A DNA stretch of 64,000 bases, taken from assembly GCA_034509925.1 (NCBI GenBank), contig CM067527.1:3910001-3974000 (forward strand), in the 5' to 3' direction. Numbering within the stretch: position 1 is the first letter of the stretch; every line of letters starts with the position of its first letter. The stretch is from Hirudinaria manillensis. Lineage: Eukaryota; Annelida; Clitellata; Hirudinida; Hirudinidae. Both the position numbers and the translations under genes were made by a program. This document shows, piece by piece, positions 1 through 12,318 of this stretch. The notes under the pieces were generated by a model that had not been told where the DNA came from, ran no database searches, and saw nothing but the letters and a program-made list of their open reading frames with translations.

Positions 1-2983
1 CTGGCTCGCCTTCAGGATGTTGACGTGTTCCTCTGACACGGTGTCTCTGTTCTTTTCGACGAATCCTTCCATCTGGTATTCGACGCGATCTGCAAAGTGC
101 ACGACGAGGAAGGAGGTCTGCGACATCCTGGGTTTTTCGAAGAACTTGGACTTGGCATGCTTGTCGTACAACTTGTGACACCAGTTCTTGTCGGAGGCAT
201 TGGGCAGTCTGCACTCCTCGTCCAAGAGATCGAGGATTCCCAGTTTGCCTTCTATGAGTTCGATGCATGGCTGGTTGTCGTGGAAATCTATGAAACTCCA
301 TTCGATCTCCTCCTTCATGTACTCGTCCTGCTCCAGCTTGAAGACGTGCAAGCAGAACTGCTGCTGCAGCTTTTCGTTAGCATAATTTATGCAGAACTGC
401 TCGAAGCTGTTGACCTCGAAAGTCTCGAAGCCGTATATGTCGAGCACTCCGATGAACTTGTTGGTCTTCTGCGAGGAGGTCAGGAGTTTGTTCACTTCGA
501 TGACGATCCAATTGAATAACTGTGAATAAATGTGCTTTGCCAGGGCATTCCGAGTGTTCACGGCCTGCTCGTGGGTGAGCGGTTTCGTCAGGGTCTCGTT
601 GGCAGTGACGATCTTCCTGTGGCACAGCCACCATCGCATCTGCTCGAAATCCACTCCGAGCAGATCGGCCATTGTTTCCAGGTGCTTGTCTGACTTCAAT
701 ACCTGGCAATTGTCGCCTCTCCTGTCCAGGGACTGAATGTTGATGTTTCCCATGTGAAGAATTCCGCTCAGGATCCTATATATCGACATCTGCTTCAGCT
801 CGTTAATTCCTAGAAACGCAGGAACGGACAACATCAATGTTAATTAATTTCATCATCTTTTATTTCAACTTAAAGATCCTAATGAGAGGAGAAATGATAA
901 AATTTCTTATATTAATAGCCATATCTCCAAAGGCAATAAAAAAGCATTTTTAAGCCATCACAAATAATTATAAATACAATTATATCAAAAAACTTTTTCA
1001 AATAAGGTTCAAATTAATTCAATTTTAAATTAAAATAACAAAACTAACCCATCAGAAGAAAGGCTTCTCTGAGATTAGCAAAGTCATCAAAGTCATCGAT
1101 CGAATCAACTTTGTTAGAACTTCCTTGGTTGAGATAGAAGAATTTCTCCGCCTCATCTAGCCTCAGCTCCTTCAAATCCGGATCTCCGGCATTCGAGCAG
1201 AGCTGGTAGAAGATGTGGTAGTTCCTTTCGTCGATGGCCTGGTAAACTACTCTCGATTTTTCCAGGAGGTACGTCCTCATGTTAGCCCCGACGATGGTGT
1301 TTGAAGCGCTGAAACAGATCTGGATGTACTTCCCGAACCTGCTGCTGTTGTCGTTGCGAGTGGTCTTGGCATTTCCAAAACCCTGATGAGAGAAGTTTAC
1401 AAATAAACCGAATAAACCCTGCTCCATCAAATGGCAAGATTAACAAAAGATAATACTCAAGCAGATGTAATCCAATGCAAATGCCATGCTCTTAAAATAC
1501 TTTGCTCCCACCTCCATGATTGGATTCGACGCGAGAACCCTCTTCTCGATCTGCGTCTCTGCCTCTGCGCCGCAGACCGTGGCAAAGTATCTCATGGCGT
1601 ATTTGGCCGACACCGTCTTGCCTGCACCGGACTCTCCCGACACAATTATCGACTGATTCTCTTCGCATCTGCATTAAGTTAAAATTTCAAAATTACAGTT
1701 GAAATATCAAGTTTAAAGCCTAACGATTCCATAATAATTCCTGGCAAATTACTGGGAAATTATCGAATTATAAATATTGCATGCTTGGCCAGTCTTTTGA
1801 ATCCTTCTTCGGCAACAGCAAATATGTGGGGATCCATGTGCAGCATGTCCTGACCGCAGTATGCGTGTATCGTATCGTTGTCATAGATCGGCAGGTTCTG
1901 GTATGGATTGATGGCAACCAGAACAATTCCTGAATTCATTTTTTTTTAAATTTTACTCTTTTTATTTATTTTGCCAAATACATCCAAGCCATAAATAAAT
2001 AAATTAAGAATAATATTTGAGCATGAAGGTGGTAGCAGAATCATTCCAATTAAGTTGATTATGGCATTATTTAGTTTTAATTTATACACATTAAATATAT
2101 TTATTAAAACATAATCAAATATAATTTGTATCTGATTTTTCAATAAACAGCATATACTAAACAAGCTTTAAATGTTCAAGTTAAAAACTATGTTCACATA
2201 TTTCAATTAATTTAAAGTACCAAAGTTATCACTCTAAATCTAAAACAATGTTTAAATTATTAAAAATTAATAATTTGCAATTATTCATATTGAACTATCA
2301 ACAGTCATGTTATGTTAAAACCATGAAAAACAAATTACACTAACCACAATACGTATAAATATAATTTCTCTCAGCAAATCTGACTTGTAAGTTGTAGAGT
2401 ACTACAAATAAAAAAAATTAATTGAGGACTTGCTTGATAATTTACAAATGCTTTTAAGAGTAAAGTTGAGAAATGGAAAAAAGATGGTAGTTATTAATTC
2501 CATAAAATAACAAAATTACACAAATATAATTTAGAACCTGCAGGTTCATGAAGATAACTAAGTGAGGTGAGATCATTTTCGCCAATTAAAATGTCAGGAT
2601 TTCTAAGTGGTGGAAGATTGTTTGAATTGGGCACATTGACTGAAGTGGTCTGAAATTCATGCAGTTTTACTCATAAGTCTCACATTTTCAATTTGGGCAA
2701 TCATTAATATTCATTTCAAAAAAATTGTACAAATGAGGATACAAATTAAACATTTTAAATAAATAATATTACTAACAGAGCCATTTTCTAAAATAACTTT
2801 CAAAGGGGTTTGTCCAGTATAATCTTCTGCAAGCACAGCTCCAGCCCATACTGTTTCCTGATCAGGAATCCAAACTCTAGCTCCCTGATCAGGTGTAAAT
2901 TAATTACAACTTATATGATTCATGATGACAATTACAATAAAATGTTCAATTCGAACCTTCGTATATAACTCAACAAACGACAT
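1..2983 (-). CDS. MYO5: Class V unconventional myosin, motor domain part (3' end outside window)
   Basis: Actin-based motor that carries vesicles and organelles. Eight exons were read on the minus strand: 2983-2957, 2884-2777, 2649-2538, 2401-2345, 1929-1785, 1668-1512, 1382-1049 and 809-1, together exactly 583 codons with consistent phase. The start MSFVELYTK followed by GARVWIPD matches the myosin V N-terminus (human ...SELYTKFARVWIPD). Next come [20 protein letters not shown], the P-loop GESGAGKT, switch [16 protein letters not shown], the segment [18 protein letters not shown] and switch [18 protein letters not shown]. The neck IQ motifs, coiled coil and cargo domain lie beyond the left edge. 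The intron between 1785 and 1668 appears to use a GC donor (1784-1783), because that is the only junction that keeps frame and family length. The gene is divergent from the BRD7/9 gene at 3424. Family assignment is firm; class V is supported by the N-terminus and close motor identity. Confidence 0.95.
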
Positions 2984-3423
2984 TTTTAAAACCGGTCTGA
3001 GAAAAACCAGCTTTAATGCTCATGTAAAATACGTAGTGGTATTAACTGCCACATTCAACATCAGCCTGTCAGTCTCCTCAACCTTTACAAAAATTCAGCA
3101 TAAATTGTTTACTTTGTGCGCAGAACTCGCCTTTAATGTTATTTATTTTTAACAAGCAAGTTTTCTATATAATTTTGGCTTTAAAGCCATTCATTTTATT
3201 CTATTGGATGGTTATTATTGAGTTTAACAATATTTTTTAAATGACTTTCATTTATATATTTTGTAAAATTTTGTAGATCTCTTGATGATAGAAATGTAAT
3301 TTAAAAAATCATATTACGCTTGTCGCAAACATTTCTTTGTTTATCCTTAAAAAGTTCTTGTTGTCGTTTTTTCACTTTTTCTGGGATTTTCTGTTTTTTT
3401 TTCTGTGATTCGAATTTTTACTC
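2984..3423. promoter_or_regulatory. Shared divergent promoter region between myosin V and BRD7/9 genes
   Basis: Only 440 bp separates the myosin V start codon (minus, 2983) from the BRD7/9 start codon (plus, 3424). Both 5' UTRs and both core promoters should therefore lie here, unless non-coding first exons exist elsewhere. The stretch is AT-rich, with T-runs near 3360-3410. I see no clear TATA box at a convincing distance. The divergent arrangement is seen directly; the shared promoter is inferred. Confidence 0.5.
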
Positions 3424-6400
3424 ATGGGGAAAAAGAACAAAAAACATGACAAATATGAACAGGATTACGTCGATGGTAACGACACTGATCTGTTTGATGC
3501 GACATTATCAATCTTGTTCAATCATTCTTGACCTTTTTTATTTAACAATCCTGGCTGAGGTATTATTTTTGTTTATTAATTTAAGATAAACCAAGCTTGA
3601 AGCTAGTCCTCAAAGTAGGAGGAGTTCAATTAACTCCTGATGTTGGAAGTGACAGTTTGGATGATGGGATGGAGAGAAGGGTTAAAAAGAAGCGCAGATT
3701 GCAGGAGAAGTCTGACTCAGAGGATGAGAGTGAAGTAAGTCAGAAATGGAACCAGCAGAATTACGACGATGATGACGACGAAGATTTTGGAAAAGCTAGG
3801 AACCAAAGAGAAAAGAAATCAGCTAATGAAGAGAGAACTCCTTTACAATGCTGTTTAGACCATATTCAAAAAGTTCTTCAGAGGTAGGGATGTCATACTA
3901 AAATAATAACTTGCAATAATTTTGTATTTTTATTATTGCACTATCTTCCAAAATGTACCTTATTCTCACATTTTTATTGCAGGAAAGATGTCAATGGATT
4001 CTTTGCATTCCCAGTGACAGATAGTATTGCACCAGGCTACTCTAATGTCATAACAAAAGCCATGGACTTTAGTACAATGAAGAAAAAAATAGACAAAGGA
4101 ATGTATAAATCCATTGCAGAATATAAGGTGATATGTAATTCTTAGCTTAAAGAAACAATTTTTACTAGAAATTAAATATTTTGGCAAGTTTAACATACTG
4201 ATAATAATAATATTAATAATAATAATAATAATGCTTTCATAATTATGATTTGACCCTTCCAGAGTGATTACCAGTTGATGATGAACAATTGCATGGCCTA
4301 CAACCATCCTGATACCATCTACCACAAGGAAGCCAAAAGACTGTTATCTGTTGGCAATAAACACATCAACAAGGTTCCGTAACTAACTTTGAATTCATAT
4401 TTGCCTTGATAAATATCCTTTTATTTAAAGTTTTTTCATGTTTAATTTGTTTATTTCAACAATTTAAATTGAATTTAATGCAACTGAAGTGGAAATCAAT
4501 AATTACCATTTTACACTGAAATTTGTTTAAATGATGTTAAATTATGCTGTCATAATGCACTTTTAGGCAAGGCATATTTTGACTGCTTGTTATATTTTTG
4601 TCTATATATCTATGTTTTTGTACATACATTTTTGTCTATCTATAGAAATAATTCAATATTGGTGTCTAAATTCATAAAAGGACAAGATAAACCAAATGAG
4701 AAGGAACTTTGCATTCATGGCAAGTCTAACGAAAGACGAATTGTCTCTGAATGAGGAACAGGAAAACATTCCAGAAGCTACTCTCCAAGTTGAATTTGTT
4801 CCTGACAAACTACTCCAAGCCAAGAGAGATAACGAGTTTGTCTTTGATGTTTTCAGCATTTTAAAAACGTGGTGCATAATTCCAATGTTGGGGTTTATAT
4901 TCTAAAAATGTCCTTAAGTAAGAGGAGATTTATTTGAATCATGTTTCATAAAGGTCCATGTATCATGTGCATTCAATTAATTAATTGATTAATAATAGTT
5001 AAATAATAATTAATAATAAATAAAAGTCATTGCCAAGTATTTACAAGAATTACAAATAAGGAAGTTGTTGCTCATAATAAAGCTGAATATTTCAGCGTTG
5101 GTAGATTCGGGGCAGTTCCAGACGACATGAGTCCAGATGAAATCCTCCAACAGGTGCAAACTGCTGCCAGTTCTGCCTCTGAGAGGCTTCAAATATTGGC
5201 ACCAAATAGCAAGGTGATAAAATTATTTTTGATGCATAATTTGTATAATTTATGATTATTTATCTTGCACTTGATTAAATGTTAATTAATCATCATCATC
5301 ATCATCATGTAAGCATTAAAATAATGATTCTGATTTATAATAATTTCTTAATTAGCTCCAAAAAAAAATATTCTTACAGTTTGGCTATTTGAAGAAAAAG
5401 CCAGATGGAACGACTTCACTCAGCATCTTGAATCCTGATAATAGTGGCATAAGTTTGTGTTGAGTACTGTTTTCACTTGTTTGTAATTAATAATTTTCAA
5501 TATTCTCTTGAATATAACTTCCTTCTCTTGCAAGCAGCCATTTCATATGTCTATGGTTCATGCCTCTAGTGCCTCATGTCGATAGGCAAATAATTATGAA
5601 TAATTCATGAATAATAAAGCATTGCCTTGTGAATATGTATTTTCCCTTCTCAGTATCACCAAAAGAAAGAGTAGTGGATCTGGGAGGCCTTATCGGAAGA
5701 CTTTCCAGTGGTTCAGACTCCATTTCCATTCCTAAGGAAGACAAACGCAACAAAGTCACTCCAGGTTATTTGTTTGGGATTCATGAAATGCTTAAATCAA
5801 TGACTTGTCAGTTTTGCCATTTAATAATTAGTTCAGTTGTTGGGGAGTGACACTATTATTATTGTAACAAAATCTAATTCATAGACCTAATATGTAAAAA
5901 ATTTATAATTTTATAATAAATATAACTTAAATGAAAATAATTCTGATTCTTTTCTTTTAATTGGTTTCATTAATGCAGTGACATACTTGAACTACGGAGC
6001 ATTCACCTCATTTGCCCCAATATTTGACTCTTCCTCTGCCAACCTGGACAAGGAACAGTCCGATCTGCTACTCAGCACCTACGGAGACGAGACAGGCATT
6101 CAATACTCAAAAAGGTTGGTGATGATTTTAGCCAAAGATTAAAAATTAATTAATACAAATTAATTTGTTTTCAATTTTAATTCCGTCGCAGTCTCCAGCA
6201 CTTTGTCGCCAACTGTGGTGAATACGCCAGTTCGATGGTCGACGAGCTGCTCGACGTCCTCACGAACGGCTCGCATTCCAAGACTGCCGAGTTGACAGAA
6301 CAGGTTATTAAACGGTTCCTAATTAGTTAATTAATTCAGTCTGCCATTTTAATCTGTTGGGGATTACAAGGGTTAATTAATATTTTAAACTAGTACTGTT

Positions 6401-7876
6401 GTAGTTGGAATTTCTCAAATATAATGTCTTTGTCATCTTATTTCTAGCAAGAACTCCTAGGGGCTAATCAATTTCAGGTGAGATTCATGCTTGTTTTCAG
6501 AGCAGCAATTCTGTCTTTAATTTATGCACTGTGATCCAGCACCCAGTTTACAATGCTAACATCTCCATATTTACATTTTAACATCAGGGCAAAGGTGCTG
6601 ATGACAATCCCAACCAAGATCTAACAGGTTTGCAAAATTCCTTTGGTTCTGCATTAACCGGGCTCGTTATATTTTACTTGTTTTTGTTTCTTTGTTAAAT
6701 TCAATATAATAAAATATTATGTACCATGTTTCGTGAATACATTCACAATTTGTCATTGCATTTCAGCTAATGGTGCAGAAAACAAAGCCATGGCAGATGC
6801 TATGCTCTCAAAAGCATCCAGTCTCATTCTCAGCCTCCATGAGACTCAAAACAACAGATTGAGCCAGGAACATACCACCCGAGTTGACAACTGCAAGCCA
6901 TCTGATGATGAGATAAGCCTTGGTAGAAAATTTTGTTCGGCATTTGATTCCCTGCCATAAGTCTCAATGGTAATGCAGAACTTCCTAATTTTTACAGCCA
7001 ACCAAGTCACAGATGAACTCACTCAGCTGATCAGAAATGTTGGTAGCCAAGCTTTGTTTACTTTGTTGCTGTTGTTATCATGTTATCTTTCTTGGTCCCT
7101 GCTATCGGCTTTGCATGACTTGATGTGCTTTTCCTGAAATTCAGGTTATGCCTGGAGATGTCGTAGGAGTGAAAGAATTGAGGAGGGCCATGGGGGTTTC
7201 TCTGGACTGCTTCGACGCCGACACCGGCCTGGAAGACCTCGTTAAACAAACTGGTAACGGTCAACATAACCCAACCAAAGATGGCACCAATCAGGTCACC
7301 GGAATTCAAGCAAATCAGCACGGCATTCCGCTCAATCAGATTCAAAGGAGTTCGGGATTCGTTCAGATTCAGGGAAACACTCAGCTAACTGATGTGAATG
7401 TCACTCCTACCGTTGCATCCATCAATAATGCCAACATCCACCTAATACAGCCAAACATCCAGGATAACACCATAATGCTGGGAGGCAGCGGGCAAATGAT
7501 TCTTACCGGACACCAATTCAATCAAAATTCTGCACAAGTCATCGTCGGTAACAGCTTCCCTAGCTCTGCACCTTATGCCGTGATTAACACGACCGGCACC
7601 AACAGCCAAATGCTAGGCGGTGGGGGAGTGCAGATCGTACAGACCAGTGGCCAAGTGGCCGGTCAAGCAGCTGTGGCACCACTCATTCAGGGAAGGAAGA
7701 TTTTTCTTCAAGGGGATGGAATGCAGCAAATCATCACCAAGAACATCCAGGGAGGTGTATCCACTGACTTGAACAAGTTACCATCTGGAAGCATTGTGAT
7801 CCAGCAACCAGTTTACAATACTAACATCTCCATAGGTCAGCAGCCACAGCTTGACCAACATTTTATTATCCAATAG
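3424..7876 (+). CDS. BRD9: BRD7/BRD9-like bromodomain protein with Gln-rich C-terminal extension
   Basis: Acetyl-lysine reader; BRD7 and BRD9 are subunits of SWI/SNF-type remodelling complexes. Fifteen exons: 3424-3475, 3586-3883, 3983-4127, 4263-4373, 4687-4835, 5096-5213, 5380-5452, 5654-5764, 5979-6114, 6192-6303, 6448-6477, 6588-6627, 6767-6922, 6998-7038 and 7145-7876. They total 2304 nt (767 aa) and every phase agrees. The N-terminus MGKKNKKHDKYEQDYV and LKLVLKVGG match BRD9. The bromodomain (about residues 100-202) has FFAFPVTDSIAPGYSNVI, MDFSTMKKKI and the acetyl-lysine Asn in MAYNHPDTIY. The conserved family region follows (KKKPDGTTSL, EDKRNKVTP, YLNYGAF, LLLSTYGDE), then a coiled coil and MPGDVVGVKELRRAMGVSL. 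About 200 further residues rich in Gln, Asn, Gly and Thr have no counterpart in human BRD9 (597 aa) as I recall it. BRD7 and BRD9 cannot be separated here; BRD9 fits slightly better. Confidence 0.93.
6527..6570 (+). repeat. Copy of a last-exon segment inside intron 11 of the BRD7/9 gene
   Basis: This intronic stretch matches 7792-7835, within the Gln-rich part of the last exon, over about 43 nt with about three differences. Shared core words are GTGATCCAGCA, CCAGTTTACAAT and CTAACATCTCCATA. It lies on the same strand, 1.27 kb upstream of the exon copy. It may be a small segmental duplication or a recruitable exon piece; no good flanking splice pair is evident. Confidence 0.8.
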
Positions 7877-8035
7877 TCTTTTGTTGAGCATGATTTGTTT
7901 TTTTTTTAATTCTGACTATTTCTAGTAGGGCCTTGAAGCAAAACATGTTATCGTTTGTTCACCCATTTCTACCCAAACTTCTATTGGATTAAATGTATAT
8001 AAGAACGAATAAGTTTAATTAAATGCTATTTTTTA

Positions 8036-8041
8036 AATAAA
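8036..8041 (+). promoter_or_regulatory. Polyadenylation signal AATAAA of the BRD7/9 gene
   Basis: An AATAAA hexamer lies 160 bp after the stop codon in a T-rich 3' UTR. It is a plausible end for the BRD7/9 transcript, which would leave the open frame at 8062-8492 outside it. Confidence 0.55.
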
Positions 8042-8061
8042 AGAAAATTTTCTAATTTAGT

Positions 8062-8492
8062 ACTCGGATGAGCTGGCCAGCCGATTGGCCGGGTTTCTTT
8101 TTGAGTTGGGTCGAGGCCTTAGTCTTTATGATATCGACTGGGAACTTGCAGGCAAGAGCCTGACCGATGGTTTCCTGGTTGGATCAAATCATTTCATCGT
8201 TTTAATCAGTGACCATTTCTACACAAAATATTTCATGAAACAAAAATTGTTTAAAGCACTATACAGCATTGTTATGTTTAGTATAATGCCTGAGAAAATG
8301 GTTATCCTTAAAGACTTTAAAGTTGCAGCTAAGATTGTTTGTGTGGTCTTAAGCCCTAAGAAAACAAGATGTCCCATAATACAAATAGATAGTTTGCATG
8401 CCATATTGGGTTGTTTCCAATTGCAAGTACCTTATTTATGGGGTGATGTCGTTCCACTACCACTGAAGTCATTGGAGGGGCCAAGCCACTGA
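8062..8492 (+). other. Open frame of unknown origin downstream of BRD7/9
   Basis: A frame open from 8062 reads YSDELASRLAGFLFELGRG and continues about 140 residues to a stop at 8490-8492. It has no ATG before 8230, so it would need an upstream exon, or it is a fragment of a gene or repeat. Its composition is less AT-rich than the flanks (GAGCTGGCCAGCCGATTGGC near 8070). I recognise no family. It sits between the BRD7/9 polyadenylation signal and the 3' end of POC5, which lies on the opposite strand. Confidence 0.25.
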
Positions 8493-8665
8493 TGAGGAGG
8501 CTGGCTGACATGTTTCTGTTGGGCTTTTTTGATGGAATGGCTTTAATTGGTTTCGGTTTGCTGGCCTGTGATCGGGATTTTATTGTTTGTTACTGTAATT
8601 AGCTTTAGAAATCTGAGTAAGTATATGTAGAGATAAAGTTATTTTTATATATATTTAGATGGATG

Positions 8666-10283
8666 TTAGAGATATTTAATATAGATGATTTCAAACAATT
8701 TGGGAGTTTCGTAACACGAAACTTCCTGAGGTGAGCCAACCTTAATTTTGGAAGGATAATGCAACGTTGTCGGTCTTCTGGGAATGGTAGCAGATTTCCT
8801 CACAGAAGGATCGGGGTCACTGAAATAGGGTTCTTCTTGGGGCATTCGAGGGCCATGGCAACTTGAATGCCCCGGGGTCGAGTCTTGGTAATGGCTTGTG
8901 TAGATGTTTCTTGCTCCATCACTTTTGTTGAGTTTCTCAGTGACTAATGCTGATATAAACAATGAATACATTTGTCTTAGCATGGATTTAAATGTTGAGG
9001 TCCGATCTCCAATTTTAATTATGAACATTTTATCAAAATAAACAGAATTTCGAAGCTTAAATAGAAAAATTGATCTGTAATAATGGTTTACCTTCGTGTT
9101 GCCTCTCCTGGAATACTGTATATTTGTCAACAATGCATACCTCTCTTGCAAATGTCTCCTTTGATATGTCATTAGTTACATTCATCAAGCAGTTAAGTCT
9201 TTCAATCTCCTTCCTTGATTGTTCCAATGATAGATTCATCTGTAATTATAAAGCTTGTAAAGAATGCACTGACTACATAAAGTATTAAGTGCCTGAGCAA
9301 AATTCCTGATTTAGATTAGGTAGGAGAGAAGTCAAATTATTCTATTTTTCATGCTGGCAAAATTTAAATAACATTTTTGTTATTATTATTTTTGAATTTA
9401 TTATTAACAGTTTTAAAGAGTTAATGTTGCAAAGTAAAAGTAGAAATTTTAACAAATGTTGTCAACAAAATATATAAGTAAAGTGTTAGTTTAACAGTAA
9501 CCAGATATTAATTAATAATCTTTTATATATAAAGTTCCATTCTACCACTCACTGCTTGGAGTTTGTCTTCATATTCCTTCCTGAGCCCTTCAATTACTCC
9601 TTCAGTTTCAACTTGAGAAGATTTTTCTCTCTGAACTCTGTTACAAACCACTGAGTGCCAGGTCCTAAGAATTTTCTTCATCAGTGATTGGTCATGGTGT
9701 CGAGCTGCAAGGCCCATAGTGATCTTCTGCTTGTAAAAATGTTAGAACACCGTTTGTAATAATGTTATCATTTTCACCAAAATAATTAGTAAAAGTAATT
9801 CAACAAAAACATATTGGTATTTGTTCTAATAATCTAATATAATCCATCTTGTTGATGCAAGAACACAACAATTAAATTTGAAATGACTTTTCAAACTGAA
9901 TAATAACATTATCAACATTGGAACTACCTCTCTTATGGCTTCACTGTGCTTTATTTTCCAATCAGAGAAATACTTTTGAAGTTGAATCTTGTTCTTGTAA
10001 CTCTGAATTGTTGATGAAAGGTCTCCAATGGTTTCATCTTTCTTCTCCAAAGAAATCTCAAAGTTTTTCACCAACTCCTTGAAAGAATCATTCTCCATCT
10101 TTAGTTGTCCGATTTCTTTGTCATATCTGTTGAGTCATCGATTTTTTCAATCAAATCGGTGTTTAACTTAGCAAAGTAATGATAGCTTTAGTATTAACTG
10201 ATTTATAGTAATTCACAATGACATGATTTATCCTATTATATTTCTTTTATAATTATAAATATTACAGTATTTTGGATATAATG

Positions 10284-10319
<36 letters not shown>

Positions 10320-12044
10320 GATATGGTACTTGAACATTATTACTACTATTATTAAATGTACTACTAGACCACCAGGTGCTAATAAAATGTTAACTCCAAA
10401 AACTATAAAATCCAAACTTTTCTTTGACTGATGCAATCTGTTGTCTATAATATTCTAGGAGTCTTATTTTACTCTGACTGAATTCAGCCTGCATTGGAGA
10501 ATGGGGCAATAAGTGAATATAATAATAATAATTATTAATATTAATAAATAATGACCATTTTCAAGAATAATAGTCACCATTTATAGAACTATCAAAATTT
10601 AACTATATCTGTTATACTGTAATCAAATGGCAAGCACCGATTTGCAAAGAAATACTAATGAATAATTAATAGTAATAATAATAATAATAATAAATCACTA
10701 GTCCCTAACAAGAATCTTCTTCTTGAGATCAGAGGTCCAACCCTCCAAAAGGCCTTCCACCCTTTCCATGTCCTGATCAATGATGGTCGACTGTATAAAG
10801 GAATGGTCCTCCATCATCCGAAACTTCTCCATGCTTGGACACTCGAACGACAATTCGCTGCTCTCCCCATCAGTTTCTGAAAATGAACTTCGACAATGCA
10901 AATATTTGGTTCTAAAATATTTGGGGATAATATTTAAGTAATATTTAAATGCAATATAATTATCTTAGTTATAATATTCTAGGAGTCTTTAAATATTGAC
11001 TTAAATATAACTGTAGATGACTTTTTACTCAAAGACATATCCAACTTATGTACGATTTACTTGATGCAATTTAATGCTGAAATACATGATGCTTAATTGG
11101 ACTATCAAGCTCATATCTCCATATAGAGATACATAACTTATGTTTTTATCTTTAAATAAATAACATGTAAAAACTTATATGACCAGCCCTTCATTTTGAG
11201 GTTAAAATATATTAATTAAAGCAGATGTTTTAATGGAACGGTCAAAACGCATCAATTCATCCAGCTGGCTACAATGACTTGCAAATTAGTGGCTATAAAG
11301 GTGGTATGGGTTCTTGTAGAAAGCATGCATGGTTCCAGCAAAATAAAATAATTTGAAACCTATGAACATTTTTGATTATTTTAATCAGAAATTTTAATAT
11401 TAGGGATCAAGAGTGTTTGATTAGTCAAAGAATAATCAATTTATTTGCAAAATTAAAAACATGTAATTTAGTAAATAGACAAGCATACTTGCTTGCATAT
11501 ATAACCTTTTTTGTCCTTAAAATCTGCAGGACTTGCCAAAGATCTCTCAGAATATTTCTCTTCATCAACAAAAGAAACCAACTTCTGCAATTCTCTGCTG
11601 TACTCTACAAAAATTCATTTACATTTATGAATGTCTAACTAATTAGTGATTTCCACGAATTATTTTAAAATGCTAACCTGTGTTTTCTTTAGAACTATTA
11701 GGAATATCTCTCATTTTTACTGTTTCACAAGACATATTTGACTGGTTGCTTGAGCTTCTACCCAAATTCAATTTTTTAAACTTATCTTGATTCTGGCTGG
11801 TGACCAATGCTGCTGACTTCAGATATCCGTTCATTTCTTTCTAGAAGTTTGTGTTTGTACAGAAATCAGAATGTAGATTTTTCAAAAACATACAGTCACC
11901 AACTCTGAAAGAATTCGCAACGCTCTCTTTACTTCCTGAACTTCTTGTGGTCCCGAGAGTTTGAAAAAGACCCGTTGGCGAGCTTAAATCGATTAAATCG
12001 CAAATTTCCGTTTTATCTACCCTCTCGCAGGTCTCCAGTTGCAT
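8666..12044 (-). CDS. POC5: POC5-like centriolar protein
   Basis: POC5 is a centrin-binding protein needed for building the distal part of centrioles. Nine exons on the minus strand: 12044-11904, 11840-11678, 11604-11506, 10876-10710, 10488-10418, 10126-9928, 9726-9553 (or from 9729), 9239-9092 and 8949-8666. They give 1446 nt (481 aa) with consistent phase. Recognised segments: EYSRELQKLV (human EYEELLHYAIV), ERVEGLLEGWTSDLKKKI (human MENVLDLWSSGLKTNI), KNFEISLEKKDETIGDLSS, YFSDWKIKHSEAIRE, SLMKKILRTWHSVVCNRVQ and SLEQSRKEIERLN. The W-containing stretches correspond to the centrin-binding repeats, within a long coiled coil. The C-terminal tail (PGHSSCHGPRMPQEEPYFSD) is poorly conserved, as in other species. 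The first exon (MQLETCERVDKTEICDLIDL) is not conserved and its start is the first ATG in frame. The family is convincing from colinear blocks; exact ends of exons 1 and 7 are less sure. Confidence 0.85.
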
Positions 12045-12318
12045 TTTAATCTTCCCAAAGTTTAGTTCGGCTTAGAGATGGTTACCAGCACGGTTGGTTT
12101 GTTCGCGTTATGCGTGCGATGTTAGCTTGACAACTGACAAATGTTTACATCAGAAACGTAAACATAAAGTCAAAGAATTTACAAATTATTCGGAAGATTT
12201 TTTTCGAAAAAACCCACAAATGATAGGGCTACAAGTTCGTAAGTTAATCGGCAGAGTTTAACAACGCTGGAAGCCTCGGTCACCAACTCCTAATAACCAC
12301 ACCATGGGGATCGACCTA
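12045..12318. promoter_or_regulatory. Upstream region of POC5
   Basis: About 270 bp directly upstream of the POC5 start codon. Its composition is less AT-rich than the surroundings, with CG dinucleotides near 12095-12120. It probably holds the POC5 promoter. No specific motif was identified. Confidence 0.3.

Noticed and set aside
97-709. Plus-strand 140-aa and minus-strand 110-aa frames in the myosin exon
   Set aside because: The exon is explained fully by the myosin V motor sequence in another minus-strand frame.
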